NCBI RefSeq assembly: GCF_002257645.1
Contig: NZ_NQMO01000012.1
Span: forward strand, 101,342 to 165,341
Source: Paenibacillus sp. XY044
GTDB lineage: Bacteria > Bacillota > Bacilli > Paenibacillales > Paenibacillaceae
DNA length: 64,000 nucleotides
Reading direction: 5' to 3'
Shown: positions 18,775-27,704 of the stretch, piece after piece
Position numbering within the stretch: position 1 is the first letter of the stretch
Layout of the letters: each line of letters starts with the position of its first letter
Program-made: the position numbers and the translations under genes
The notes under the pieces: model-generated
Told to the model about the DNA's origin: nothing
The model's database searches: none
The model's input: only the letters and a program-made list of their open reading frames with translations

Positions 18775-18797
18775 AATAACTGCAAAAGTGCATCTAA
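18775..18797 (-). repeat. Dispersed repeat core, copy 2
   Basis: Exact reverse complement of the 23-nt core at 105-127. It lies in AT-rich non-coding DNA and is separated from copy 1 by about 18.6 kb. Confidence 0.7.
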
Positions 18798-18990
18798 ATT
18801 CCGGTTACTCAACGGTTTAAGGGGGCCTAGCCGTAAGTACAACATTAAAAGCCAGTACAACGGTGCTGCACAACAGCTCATTATGGAACACTGCGGTATA
18901 CGCAGGCCGATTGCCGATCGGCCTCAAAAATAAAGCCGGGGCGAAAGACCGACCACCCGCCGCTTCGGTATCCATACGCCCTTACACCTC

Positions 18991-19034
18991 AAAAAGCGCA
19001 GCGCTCCCCGGTAGCCCGGTGAACCGCTGCGCTT
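18991..19034 (-). terminator. csbD terminator
   Basis: A ten-base-pair stem (AAGCGCAGCG/CGCTGCGCTT) with an inner CCGG pairing is followed by a U-run on the leftward strand, 40 bases beyond the csbD stop codon. Confidence 0.85.
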
Positions 19035-19074
19035 CATTGTTTATCCTGCATGCCGACCGCAGGAAGAAGAGACC

Positions 19075-19278
19075 TTACAGCTGACGCGAACGCGTCCAGT
19101 CATGGTACTCTTTTTCCGCTGCGTCCTTGGTGTGGCCATAGCGCTCCTGAAGCTTGCCGACCAGCTTGTCCTTTTCGCCGTCGATTTTATCCAAATCGTC
19201 GTCCGTCAGCTCACCCCACTGCTTTTTGGCCTCGCCTTTCAGTTGATTCCATTTTCCTTTGAATACGTTATGATCCAT
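19075..19278 (-). CDS. CsbD family stress protein
   Basis: A 67-residue, highly charged protein of the CsbD family, beginning MDHNVFKGKWNQLKGEAKKQ and ending in an alternating charged helix with YGHTKDAAEKEYHDW. CsbD-like proteins are general-stress proteins of unknown biochemical role; in B. subtilis csbD depends on SigB. Start ATG 19278 follows GAGAGGAG-type purines. Monocistronic, with its own strong terminator. Confidence 0.9.
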   Translation of the reverse strand: MDHNVFKGKWNQLKGEAKKQWGELTDDDLDKIDGEKDKLVGKLQERYGHTKDAAEKEYHDWTRSRQL

Positions 19279-19458
19279 GAGGATCAGCTCCTCTCGGTAT
19301 AAATTGTTGGTCGGCGGAACCTATCCGCTCCGCCTGTAGTTCACTATTACCCGCAGGAAAGCGGGCTGAATCCGGCAATCACCCGCCCGCTTCCACCGTT
19401 TGCCTTCTTAGCCGAAGGCCGATGTAGAAAACATTTTAACCAAAATATAGATCGCCTA

Positions 19459-19490
19459 TTGCATTAGGTGTATTAAGTGATATAATACAC
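19459..19490 (+). promoter_or_regulatory. Promoter with GntR-type operator
   Basis: -35 TTGCAT (19459-19464) and -10 TATAAT (19481-19486) are 16 bases apart. A palindrome GTGTATTA-N7-TAATACAC (19468-19490) covers the spacer and the -10 box. It is well placed for autorepression by the GntR regulator encoded next. Confidence 0.75.
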
Positions 19491-19580
19491 TTAAATCACA
19501 TAAGTGACCTGAACGTTTTCGCTTATGCCGTGAAGGAAGGCTGTACTTCCAGACCAGCTGAGCTTTTAGGAGGGAAGGCC

Positions 19581-19988
19581 ATGGAAGACCAACAGGTTGG
19601 CCCGCTGCGGTTCCACATCGACTTCAGCCAACCTTTATATGAACAAATTCTGGATCAGGTGCGCAGCGCCATTGCCAAAGGAGAGATTGGATTGGGAGAC
19701 AAGATGCCCTCTGTACGTGAGCTGGCCCAAGAGCTTCGAATGAACCCGAACACCGTCATGCGGGCTTACCAGGAGCTTGAGCGGGACGGACTTACCGAGA
19801 AACGGCGGGGTCAAGGAACCTTCGTCACCTCGTCCCCGGATCATGTCCGATCATTCCGGACGGCGCTCGCGGCTAAATATATCGACAGCTTCATGGATCA
19901 AATGGAAAACCTCGGACTAACCTGGACCGATATCCAGTCTTATATTGAACAGAAATACGACGCTGAGGAAGGAGGAACAAAGCGATGA
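19581..19988 (+). CDS. GntR family regulator, YtrA type
   Basis: Short GntR regulator (135 residues) of the YtrA subfamily: a winged helix (QPLYEQILDQVRSAIAKGEI ... MPSVRELAQEL ... NPNTVMRAYQELERDGL) plus a small C-terminal dimerisation helix pair. YtrA regulators usually repress the ABC transporter operon they head; that fits here, since the ATPase gene starts inside this gene's stop codon (ATGA). ATG 19581 follows AGGAGGG six bases upstream. The palindrome over the promoter is the likely operator; the inducing signal is unknown (cell-envelope antibiotics for some family members). Confidence 0.92.
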   Translation: MEDQQVGPLRFHIDFSQPLYEQILDQVRSAIAKGEIGLGDKMPSVRELAQELRMNPNTVMRAYQELERDGLTEKRRGQGTFVTSSPDHVRSFRTALAAKYIDSFMDQMENLGLTWTDIQSYIEQKYDAEEGGTKR

Positions 19989-20698
19989 CGGCACCGATAC
20001 TGCGATGCGAACAAGTAAGCAAGGCCTATGGAAAGAAGCAGGCGCTAAACGGACTGAATGTCACGGTTCCCGAAGGACGGATCACCGGTATTTTGGGGCC
20101 GAACGGCTGCGGCAAATCCACGTTATTCCGGATGCTCACCGGCCTCGTCCGGCCGGATCAGGGCACCTTGGAGGTGCTCGGCTCGCAGCCCGGTTGGGAA
20201 ACCAACCGCCACATCGCCTACCTCCCCGACCGGGCCCGCTGGTATCCGAACCATACGGTGCGGCAGGCGTTCGAATGGGGGCAATCCTTCCTGTCCGGCT
20301 TCTTGATGGAACAGGCCATCCGCCTGGCGGACTATATGGATGTTGAACTGGATGCGAGAATCGGCGGAATGAGTAAGGGCCAGGAAGCCCGAGTCATGCT
20401 GATTCTGTGCCTTGCCCGGGAAGTGTCCCTTATTATTCTCGACGAGCCTTTTACCGGTATCGATGTCATGTCGCGGGAGGCGATTGTGGCCGGCATCATC
20501 GACTACCTTGAGGATAGTGGGCAGTCCATCCTGATCAGCACCCATGATATTCAGGAGGTTGAAGGGCTGTTCGATTATACGGTCATGATGAAGCAAGGCC
20601 AGGCCATCTGGTCCGGGGACACCGAAAGCTTGAGGGCCGAATACGGCTCATTGCGCGATGTATTTCGTAAAATGTACGCAAAGGAGTGGCAGCATTGA
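19985..20698 (+). CDS. ABC transporter ATP-binding protein
   Basis: A 237-residue ABC ATPase. Walker A GPNGCGKST (~39-47), a divergent signature region (GGMSKGQEARVMLILCLA), Walker B LIILDEPF and the switch His in ISTHD are all present. The signature is MSKGQ in place of LSGGQ, a variation seen in YtrB-like ATPases. It is translationally coupled to the GntR gene and to the following permease (TTGA overlap), forming a three-gene operon. Confidence 0.92.
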   Translation: MTAPILRCEQVSKAYGKKQALNGLNVTVPEGRITGILGPNGCGKSTLFRMLTGLVRPDQGTLEVLGSQPGWETNRHIAYLPDRARWYPNHTVRQAFEWGQSFLSGFLMEQAIRLADYMDVELDARIGGMSKGQEARVMLILCLAREVSLIILDEPFTGIDVMSREAIVAGIIDYLEDSGQSILISTHDIQEVEGLFDYTVMMKQGQAIWSGDTESLRAEYGSLRDVFRKMYAKEWQH

Positions 20699-21468
20699 TT
20701 TCATCAGGCACGTTTATGGACCTCGTCCAGCATGAGTTTATGGTGCGGGGCAGCTGGAGAAAAATGAACCGCGTCCGCTTATCCAGAAGCTGGTGTGTCG
20801 CTTATTTCCTGATTGTTGCCGCAGCGGTGGTCATCGTCACCACCTATCTGGCGGCGCGCAATGACCTAGATATAAGCAGCTTTTGGTATATGACGCTGGC
20901 GTTCCCTTACTGGATCTTCTTCCTGGGATACGGCGCCATTAAAAGGGAATGGTCCAACGATACGTACGGCTGGTGGTTGACGCTCCCGATCCCGAGATTT
21001 CGCCTTATTGCCGCCAAATGGCTCGGTAACTGCCTGAAGGTATGGATCGCAATTATTGCCATCTATATCGCCCTCTCGGCGTACGTGCTCATTCTGGCCT
21101 CGACCATCGATCATTACACCTACGACATGGCCGTCTCCTTCATGATCACAGGCATCAACTGGCTGACCGTCATCGCCGGTCTGACCCCATTCATCATAGC
21201 CGCCGGCATGCTGACCATCAGCGTTATGTACAGCACCGCCAAGCCGCTGACCCCGCTGCTCTGGATTCTTTTTATGGGGGGCTTCAGCATCGTATACTCC
21301 AACATGAACCAGTATTTGCTGCCTGAAAGCCGACTGGACACCGCAGGGCCAGCCACGTTTTATCCCTATCCCTGGGAGCTTCCGGCAATCATCATCGGGA
21401 GTTGGGCAGTGGCCTATGCTCTGATCCGGGTAGTAGTATACGTCATGGATAAAAAGCTGGATCTGTAG
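20695..21468 (+). CDS. ABC transporter permease of the GntR operon
   Basis: Membrane protein of 257 residues with about six hydrophobic segments (e.g. AYFLIVAAAVVIVTTYLA and WLTVIAGLTPFIIAAGML), the membrane partner of the preceding ATPase. I choose TTG 20695: it overlaps the ATPase stop codon, and AAGGAG lies nine bases upstream. A GTG at 20686 and an ATG at 20716 are alternatives. The substrate is unknown; the operon resembles YtrABC-type exporters linked to envelope stress. Confidence 0.83.
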   Translation: MISSGTFMDLVQHEFMVRGSWRKMNRVRLSRSWCVAYFLIVAAAVVIVTTYLAARNDLDISSFWYMTLAFPYWIFFLGYGAIKREWSNDTYGWWLTLPIPRFRLIAAKWLGNCLKVWIAIIAIYIALSAYVLILASTIDHYTYDMAVSFMITGINWLTVIAGLTPFIIAAGMLTISVMYSTAKPLTPLLWILFMGGFSIVYSNMNQYLLPESRLDTAGPATFYPYPWELPAIIIGSWAVAYALIRVVVYVMDKKLDL

Positions 21469-21583
21469 CGAGTTCAATACTTTTCCCTTCTATATATTAA
21501 CTAGATCATCGACGTGCCGCCGGAAGGCTCTGCGTTCGTCCCAGCGAGTCGGCGCTGCCGGCGGCCCGTCATTTTCAAACATG

Positions 21584-21805
21584 ATGCTTCACAAAACTTA
21601 AAGCCCCGCTTCCGATGCTAGTTTTGCTGCGATGATTTTACCTTGATACTATGCTTCACAAAACTTTAGCTTATGCTTTCGATGCTAGTTTTACTGCGAT
21701 GATTTTACCTTGATACTATGCTCCACAAAACTTTTAGCTTATGCTTTCGATGCTAGTTTTGCTGCGATGATTTTACCTTGATACTATGCTCCACAAAACT
21801 TTTAG
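21584..21805 (+). repeat. Tandem 67-bp repeat array in the ABC exporter leader
   Basis: Three successive units start at 21584 (67 bp), 21651 (67 bp) and 21718 (68 bp). A fourth, partial unit starts at 21786. Each begins ATGCTYCACAAAACTT and ends TTACCTTGATACT. Units 2 and 3 are almost identical; unit 1 is more diverged. Each can fold with AAAAC...TAGC against GCTAGTTTT. The partial fourth unit runs straight into the ribosome site TTTTAGGAGG of the next gene. It occupies most of 21469-21817, which otherwise holds no gene. Confidence 0.9.
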
Positions 21806-21817
21806 GAGGTTGTCCAA

Positions 21818-22792
21818 ATGATTCAAACGACGACTCGCAACACCGCCGAACCTAAACAAACTTCTTATAACAACGATTATATGCTAGAGGTTTCTCAGCT
21901 TCGCAAATCCTATCCGAAAAAACAAGCGCTCCAGGACGTGAGCTTCTCCCTGAAAGCCGGCACCTCGTTTGGCTTCCTCGGCCCGAATGGTGCGGGAAAG
22001 TCCACCACGATGAAAATTCTAACCGGGATTGTCCAGGCCGACAGCGGCTCCGTCCGGCTGCTCGGCAAGGAGGCGACTAAAAATCCGGATGCCGTATCGA
22101 AATATATCGGCTACGTGCCGCAGGAAATTACGCTGTACGATAAGCTGTCAGCCTACGACAATCTTGAGTTTTTCGGTGAGGCTTACGGCGTCCGGGGCAA
22201 AATGCTGAAGCAGCGCATCCATGAAGTGCTGACCCAGACGGGTCTGCTGGACCGCGCCAAAGAGGAAGTCGGCACGTTCTCCGGAGGGATGAAGCGCCGG
22301 ATTAACATCGCTGCCGCGCTGCTCCACCGTCCCAAGCTGCTGATTCTCGACGAGCCGACGGTAGGGATCGACCCACAGTCGCGGAACCATATCTTTGAAA
22401 TGATCCGTGACCTGAACCGCGAAGGCGTCACGATCATCTACTCCACCCACTACATGGAGGAAGTCGAAGCGTTGTGCGACGAAGTGGCCATCATGGATCA
22501 GGGAACGATCAAGGCGATGGGACCGCTCGGAGAACTGCTGGAGAATCACGGACAGAAGGCCATATACGTGGAAATCGCGGGGGCCCATCACCTGCCGGAA
22601 GATCCGGATGTAACCGCAATCCGCAAGGAAGGCTCCGGATATGTGCTGGAAACGGAAAATGTGCACGGCGTGATGCAGCGCCTGCTTCGCCTCGCATCCC
22701 AGCACAGCTGGGACGTGAAGCAGCTCGAAATCGTACGTCCTTCGCTGGAGAACGTATTCCTGCGGGTAACCGGTACCGCACTTCGGGACTGA
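21818..22792 (+). CDS. ABC exporter ATP-binding protein (DrrA/CcmA type)
   Basis: A 324-residue ABC ATPase with Walker A GPNGAGKST (~59-67), the Q-loop region YVPQEITLYDKL, signature FSGGMKRRINIA, Walker B LLILDEPTVGIDP and the His-switch YSTHY. A C-terminal ~80-residue regulatory extension is typical of drug- and lipid-exporting ATPases. ATG 21818 is preceded by TTTTAGGAGG embedded in the last tandem repeat. It pairs with the permease that begins 99 bases downstream. Confidence 0.93.
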   Translation: MIQTTTRNTAEPKQTSYNNDYMLEVSQLRKSYPKKQALQDVSFSLKAGTSFGFLGPNGAGKSTTMKILTGIVQADSGSVRLLGKEATKNPDAVSKYIGYVPQEITLYDKLSAYDNLEFFGEAYGVRGKMLKQRIHEVLTQTGLLDRAKEEVGTFSGGMKRRINIAAALLHRPKLLILDEPTVGIDPQSRNHIFEMIRDLNREGVTIIYSTHYMEEVEALCDEVAIMDQGTIKAMGPLGELLENHGQKAIYVEIAGAHHLPEDPDVTAIRKEGSGYVLETENVHGVMQRLLRLASQHSWDVKQLEIVRPSLENVFLRVTGTALRD

Positions 22793-22891
22793 TTCATCGC
22801 AGGCGCACCTCACATTCATTAAGCTAATAAATAGTTCTTTCTATGAAATAAACAAGAAATTAAATAAGAAACAAGCAAAGGAGCAAAATCC

Positions 22892-24037
22892 ATGAGAGCC
22901 ATGATTATTAAGGAATTGCGGCTGATCCGCAAAGACCGCAAAAGTTTCTTCTTCCTGCTGCTAATGCCGATCCTGTTCATCGCCATGTTCGGCACGATTT
23001 TCAACAGTGCAGGAGGCGACAGTTCTTCCATATCCATCCGCACGATCGACCAGGACCAATCCGCCGCGTCCCAAGCTTTTGTCAAGCAAATGCAGGGGAT
23101 TATGGACGTGGAACTGGAATCAGCATCCAGCCTGAACGATCAGGTAGACAAAATGAAGCAGGGCCAGTTCTCGGTCATGCTGGTCATTCCCGCCGGGTTC
23201 GAAAAAGCCATGAAGGAAGGCAGTTCCGCCGATATTCAGCTGTACCAGGATCCGACCGCACAGACCGAGCTTGCGCCGATCCAGGCGATCCTCAGCAGCA
23301 TCTCCAGCCAATACCGCGAACAGAAGCTGACGGATGTACTGCTGGCTAAAGGAGATTCCAAGGAGCAAGCAGATAAGGCGCTGGCCTCCCCGATCCAGAT
23401 CAAAAATGTGGCAACGACGTCCGACCATATCAGCTATATGGATTCGATGGTACCCAGCATGACGGTCATGTTCGTCTTCTACATTATGATCACGATGGCC
23501 CGCCGCTTCTTTGACGAAAAGAAGACCGGCCTCCTGTCCCGCATTCGCAGCACGCGCGTGAAGCCGCTGCAGTACCTGGTCGGGATGTGGGTGCCCTTCA
23601 TCCTGACCGTCATCGCCCAGTGTGTCGTTCTGTTCGCCTTCGGCCACTTCGTCTATGACGTGAAGATCGGCGACGTCGCCGCCCTTACCCTGATCGTGCT
23701 CAGCCTCAGTATCTGCGGAACCGGCATCGGACTCGGCTTGTCCTTCCTCGTGCCGGGCGAGGGAGCCGCCATGGTCATCACCCAGGTCATTGCCATGGGC
23801 GGTGCCATGCTGGGCGGCCTGTGGGTACCGTCCTATCTGCTCCCTCAATCCGTGCAGACCATCGGACACTTTCTGCCGCAGTACTGGGCGCTGCACTCGC
23901 TGCAGAACATTATCGCCCATGGCGCCCATCTCGGCGACGTCGCAGGACCGGCGCTCATTCTCCTGACGTTCGGGGCTGTCGGCCTCCTGGTTGCGTTCTT
24001 CCGTCTGCCAGGGTTCCTGCGCTCGGCAGCGAACTGA
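22892..24037 (+). CDS. ABC-2 type exporter permease
   Basis: A 381-residue ABC-2 membrane protein. One N-terminal helix (KSFFFLLLMPILFIAMFGTIF) is followed by a large extracytoplasmic domain of about 170 residues and five C-terminal membrane helices, including the conserved RSTRVKPLQYLVGMW segment. The layout matches YhfI/YfiM-like drug or lipid exporters. ATG 22892 follows AAAGGAG. It ends just before a strong terminator, closing a two-gene operon with the ATPase. Confidence 0.9.
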   Translation: MRAMIIKELRLIRKDRKSFFFLLLMPILFIAMFGTIFNSAGGDSSSISIRTIDQDQSAASQAFVKQMQGIMDVELESASSLNDQVDKMKQGQFSVMLVIPAGFEKAMKEGSSADIQLYQDPTAQTELAPIQAILSSISSQYREQKLTDVLLAKGDSKEQADKALASPIQIKNVATTSDHISYMDSMVPSMTVMFVFYIMITMARRFFDEKKTGLLSRIRSTRVKPLQYLVGMWVPFILTVIAQCVVLFAFGHFVYDVKIGDVAALTLIVLSLSICGTGIGLGLSFLVPGEGAAMVITQVIAMGGAMLGGLWVPSYLLPQSVQTIGHFLPQYWALHSLQNIIAHGAHLGDVAGPALILLTFGAVGLLVAFFRLPGFLRSAAN

Positions 24038-24061
24038 TCCATCTCCCACATTCAAACAGCC

Positions 24062-24107
24062 AAAAACCTCCCGACCGGAAGTTATCCTTCACGGCCGGGA
24101 GGTTTTT
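24062..24107 (+). terminator. Terminator of the ABC exporter operon
   Basis: CAAAAACCTCCCG pairs with CGGGAGGTTTTTG around a partly paired loop. A/T runs on both sides make it usable by the convergent HD-GYP gene as well. Confidence 0.88.
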
Positions 24108-24129
24108 GGGGTCTTGCTCTCAGGTCATC

Positions 24130-25674
24130 CTATGTATCGTCGCCTGCCGCCTTCCCCATTCCCTGCTGTCGCATATAGTCAACGAAAATGCGGGCGAACT
24201 GCGGATCCCATTGCGTCCCCCTGCCTTCCTCGAGAATGGACAGCGCCTTGCAAACGGCCATTCCTTTACGGTAAGGCCGGTCCGAAGTCATCGCGTCGAA
24301 GGCATCGGCTACGGCGATGATTCTCCCGAGCAGCGGTATGTCCTCACCTGCCAGCCCGTCCGGATACCCTCCCCCGTCATACCGCTCATGGTGGGATCGT
24401 ACGCCGGGAAGGAGCGGCGCCATGGCTTCCTTGGGCTCGATCTGCTTCAAGATCGTTTCGCCAAGCACCGGATGTGCCTTGATTTGGTCAAACTCCTCCT
24501 CCGTCAGATGCCCTTCCTTCAGCAGGACGGTGTCCCGGATGCCGATTTTCCCGATGTCATGCAGCAGTGCCGACTGGCGGATCACGTTGATGTCTTCCTC
24601 CGTCATCTGGCTGAGCCGCCCGATCAGCTCGGAATATTCGGCCACCCGCAAGGAATGTCCTGCCGTATAGGCGTCTCTGGCGTCCAGTGCAACGGCAAGG
24701 GTCACGAAGTAGCTGTCCAGCATCGCCCTGCTCTGGGCTTCACGGGACTGAAGCGCCCGGACCATCATGTTGAAGCCGGTGGCCAGGCGGGAAAATTCGT
24801 CCGAATACACATTCTGGATCGTCCTCAGCCGGCCGTCCTTAACATGATTCATGGCATCGTACAGATGAGAAATCGGCTGCTCCACCTCATGGGTTAACAG
24901 CTTGGCCCCCGTATACGTGAAAATGATGTCCACCATCAGGATGAGCCCCGCCCAGCCCCAATATCCCGTCATCATTTCTTCATTTAACGTGCCCAGCCGA
25001 ATCTGAGCGGCCAAGGTGAACAGCAAAAGCGGCGAGATACCGATCAGCATCGCGCTGACCAAAAATTTAGGGCGGATGGACAGGACGACATGCCCTTCCG
25101 GATTCAGATCGATGCGGTGATCCTTCAGGGCTAACCGCTGAAGCTCCTTCACCAAGGGCCGGACCATCGCCGTCGTCAGAAAAAATTCGATCATCGCATG
25201 CATACTGGCTACGAGGAAGGCGCCGATGACCGCAGCCGCCACATAAATCGGGCGGAAATGAAGCAGCTCCCTATTCAGCAGCCACAGCGTCAGGCCGGCC
25301 GCGGGCACGGCAAGCCCGAGGAAATGCGGAACCAGAATCCGGAACACCGCCTTCTGCGGAAGCCTGTGGGCCTGGCGGTAAGCCTTTTCGACGGCATGAA
25401 CCGTGCAGGGCCTGGAGGACAGCCCCTCTTTTATCGGCTGGATATGCCGCCTGAATACCCAGGACTCTGCCGCGATCATCACCACCACGGACGCAGCAAG
25501 GATGGACACCAGCCGTTTTATTTCCTGCGGAGAAACGCTGATCGTGGTCAGCACGATCGCGCTGCCTACGACGAATACCGCAAACAGCGATCCGAAAATA
25601 TAGTTCCGTACTAATTTGTTCCGAAAAGCATAATACAGGGCTGTCCCCTGTAAGCGGTTGGAGTCGGTATCCAT
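24130..25674 (-). CDS. Membrane HD-GYP domain protein (putative c-di-GMP phosphodiesterase)
   Basis: A 514-residue protein. Several membrane helices occupy about the first 250 residues, followed by a HAMP-like segment (VEQPISHLYDAMNHVKDGRL) and an HD-GYP domain. The metal site reads HDIGK (~371), and the second signature reads HHERYDGGGYPDGL (~426), so the GYP triad and HD residues are intact and a working c-di-GMP phosphodiesterase is plausible. ATG 25674 follows AAGGAAGG; the earlier ATG at 25698 lacks a site. Monocistronic. Confidence 0.9.
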   Translation of the reverse strand: MDTDSNRLQGTALYYAFRNKLVRNYIFGSLFAVFVVGSAIVLTTISVSPQEIKRLVSILAASVVVMIAAESWVFRRHIQPIKEGLSSRPCTVHAVEKAYRQAHRLPQKAVFRILVPHFLGLAVPAAGLTLWLLNRELLHFRPIYVAAAVIGAFLVASMHAMIEFFLTTAMVRPLVKELQRLALKDHRIDLNPEGHVVLSIRPKFLVSAMLIGISPLLLFTLAAQIRLGTLNEEMMTGYWGWAGLILMVDIIFTYTGAKLLTHEVEQPISHLYDAMNHVKDGRLRTIQNVYSDEFSRLATGFNMMVRALQSREAQSRAMLDSYFVTLAVALDARDAYTAGHSLRVAEYSELIGRLSQMTEEDINVIRQSALLHDIGKIGIRDTVLLKEGHLTEEEFDQIKAHPVLGETILKQIEPKEAMAPLLPGVRSHHERYDGGGYPDGLAGEDIPLLGRIIAVADAFDAMTSDRPYRKGMAVCKALSILEEGRGTQWDPQFARIFVDYMRQQGMGKAAGDDT

Positions 25675-26265
25675 TAGCCAGCCTTCCTTTTTCGTCAAAA
25701 TAGGCCGTTCGGCGCAGCACTATTAAGAATATCGGTTATTTCATCCTAAAATGTGACATGAACTTGCGACAAAAAGCAACTTTTGCCACAAAATCTTCAC
25801 CATGATTCGGAACTTTTGCACATTTATACAAGACCTTCGAATGATTTATTTTCCTATTGTGTTTTTAGGATATATATGATAAATTATATTAGTATAACTT
25901 CATTTAACCCTTTTCGTTCCCCGCAAGAAAGAATAAATCTTCAACCTCGAAGACTTAATTTCCTATTTTGAAATAACCCAATGCGAAGTAAGAGATTTAA
26001 GATGTCATTTCTGATTCACACTGGCGCGGTCATCGGAGCCGCAAGGACAAAAGAGAGGCAGGGCTTTTGTTGTTTTGGAAGTCATTATTCTGTTAACGAA
26101 CTAGAACAAGGAACCAGACTGCAGCTTTGAAACGGCTGTCAGGGGTTAAATATATTAGGCGGCCGCAGAGCCGCCAAAGCCAAACCCCCCGGGCACATGC
26201 CCGGGGGGTTATCCATATCTCCCTACTTATTATGGCGCTTCTACTCCTGCTGCCCGCCCGGATAC
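25675..26265. other. Gene-free AT-rich interval
   Basis: Almost 600 bases without a convincing gene. The right end contains the perfect hairpin at 26183-26210. Near 25765-25790 a short GCGACAAAAAGC/GCAACTTTTGCCAC stretch shows weak dyad symmetry near the expected HD-GYP promoter. I see no RNA gene or repeat family in the middle. Confidence 0.45.
26183..26210 (-). terminator. Perfect GC-rich hairpin after the deacetylase gene
   Basis: AACCCCCCGGGC pairs perfectly with GCCCGGGGGGTT over a four-base loop, 55 bases beyond the deacetylase stop codon. The U-tract on the leftward strand is interrupted, so efficiency is uncertain. Confidence 0.7.
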
Positions 26266-27258
26266 TTAACCGGCCTTGCTGAATCCGCGGAGCGACTCCG
26301 CATGCTTCATCGATTCGATGAGCGCGATCGGGTTATTGTCCATACCGCCCGCGTTGACCCGGTACCCCATGTACTGCCCGGGGCCGTCGATTCCCGGTTT
26401 GACGGTAAAGACCACCTGAATGCCGAGGCTGCGGCAGAAATCCAGCACCTGCTGCGTATACCCGCCGTAAGGAAATGCGAGAATGTCGCGTCGGTTGCCG
26501 ATTTCGCTGCGGAGGATCTGATCCGCCCGGGTTAAATCGCCCTTCACCCGCCGGATATACTCCTGCTCCGTTTCCACGTGACCGGTCGTTTTGTTGTGTT
26601 CGGGACCCATCAGCATCGGCTCGAGCCTGTCATGGGTTTTTCCTTCGGGGCGAACATAAGCGTAAGCGTGCGAATCAAATGTATGGCTGTAGAAGTCGAT
26701 GCCGCTTCGGTGCATGAGCTTGACCTGGGCCCAGGTCAGTTTCGGCAGCCCGGGATGCTTCGGGTTTCCCACCGTCGATACGATCAGAAAGTTCGTTGCC
26801 GGCACGTGGTACTTCTCCAGGATCGGGAACACATTTTTATAGAACGTCTCGTAGCCGTCGTCAAACGTCATCAGCACGGCGTTGTCCGGAACCGGTTTGT
26901 GCCGGGTGACGAAGTCGGCGTACTGCTCCATCGTAATCCAATGGAACCCGTTCGCCTTCATGGCCTGGAGCTGCTCCTCGAATACAGTGGTATCCAAACT
27001 CTTATCATTGATCGGATGCGGGGAAACGTCATGATACATCAGGGTGATGACTTTGTTTTTATAATACACTGCATCTGGCGTCGGCCTGGTGGAAATAAAG
27101 CTGTAAGCCGGAACACTGCCCTCTTCCTTTTTAACGTGAGGCCTTCCGGGATAACGAACCAGATGATACACATAGGGGCCCTGCCTCCAGACGAAAAATG
27201 CTGCAAACAGCACAAGCGCGGAAAAGGTGCAGTACAGGAGAAATCTTTTTCTCAGCAT
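26266..27258 (-). CDS. Polysaccharide deacetylase (NodB domain), membrane anchored
   Basis: Carbohydrate esterase family 4 enzyme, 330 residues, with an N-terminal signal-anchor (FLLYCTFSALVLFAAFFVW). The NodB core has MTFDDGYETFYKNVFPIL (catalytic Asp pair) and a metal-binding SHTFDSHAY. It probably deacetylates N-acetylglucosamine residues of peptidoglycan or an exopolysaccharide outside the cell. The start may be ATG 27258 or the GTG immediately before it; AAGGGG lies 8-11 bases upstream. Neighbours are also cell-wall enzymes. Confidence 0.88.
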   Translation of the reverse strand: MLRKRFLLYCTFSALVLFAAFFVWRQGPYVYHLVRYPGRPHVKKEEGSVPAYSFISTRPTPDAVYYKNKVITLMYHDVSPHPINDKSLDTTVFEEQLQAMKANGFHWITMEQYADFVTRHKPVPDNAVLMTFDDGYETFYKNVFPILEKYHVPATNFLIVSTVGNPKHPGLPKLTWAQVKLMHRSGIDFYSHTFDSHAYAYVRPEGKTHDRLEPMLMGPEHNKTTGHVETEQEYIRRVKGDLTRADQILRSEIGNRRDILAFPYGGYTQQVLDFCRSLGIQVVFTVKPGIDGPGQYMGYRVNAGGMDNNPIALIESMKHAESLRGFSKAG

Positions 27259-27350
27259 CACATTCCAATCCCCTTCATTCCTTAAATTCACTTGCAGAGG
27301 GATGCATTCCCCGCCCTATAAACATACTCTGGAAACAAGGAGTGATGCAA

Positions 27351-27689
27351 ATGCCAAAATACCGGATCATCGTCGACCTGTCGGAACGCACCTTATATTT
27401 GCTGGACGGCGACCAGATCGTCAAATCCTATCCCGTAGGCATCGGAAAAATGCTGACGAAAACCCCGACCGGGGAGTTCACGATCGTCAATAAACAGGAA
27501 AATCCGGGCGGACCGTTCGGAGTGCTGTGGATGGGCCTCTCCAAACCCCATTACGGCATTCATGGAACCAACGATCCCGCCTCCATCGGACGGGAAGTTT
27601 CCCACGGCTGCATCCGGATGTTCAATGAGGATGTGCTCGATTTGTCCTCCTACGTGCCCGTGAACACAAGGGTGACCATCCGGCCGTGA
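27351..27689 (+). CDS. Minimal L,D-transpeptidase (YkuD domain)
   Basis: A 112-residue protein consisting of little more than the YkuD catalytic domain. The active site HGTNDPASIGREVSHGCIRM holds the catalytic Cys. The start MPKYRIIVDLSERTLYLLDG is the usual first strand pair. It would cross-link peptidoglycan or attach proteins to it, but no signal peptide, membrane segment or LysM domain is visible, as in other small spore-former YkuD proteins. ATG 27351 has AAGGAG eight bases upstream; the ATG at 27345 is too close to that site. Confidence 0.9.
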   Translation: MPKYRIIVDLSERTLYLLDGDQIVKSYPVGIGKMLTKTPTGEFTIVNKQENPGGPFGVLWMGLSKPHYGIHGTNDPASIGREVSHGCIRMFNEDVLDLSSYVPVNTRVTIRP

Positions 27690-27704
27690 TGGGCCTGGAC
27701 ACCG

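Larger units (their letters stand above)
18584..19074. other. Gene-free interval with repeat core and small hairpin
   Basis: Nearly 500 bases without a supportable gene. It holds the inverted dispersed-repeat core at 18775-18797, an AGGCCGAT/ATCGGCCT hairpin at 18904-18924, and the csbD terminator at its right end. The kinase promoter should lie near 18600-18700 but I cannot define it. Confidence 0.5.

Noticed and set aside
21584..21805. Possible CRISPR array
   Set aside because: Units are contiguous 67-68-bp repeats without variable spacers, and no cas gene is near.
25783..25971. Short open frame in the 25.7-26.3 kb gap
   Set aside because: No ribosome site, no recognisable sequence, AT-rich non-coding composition.
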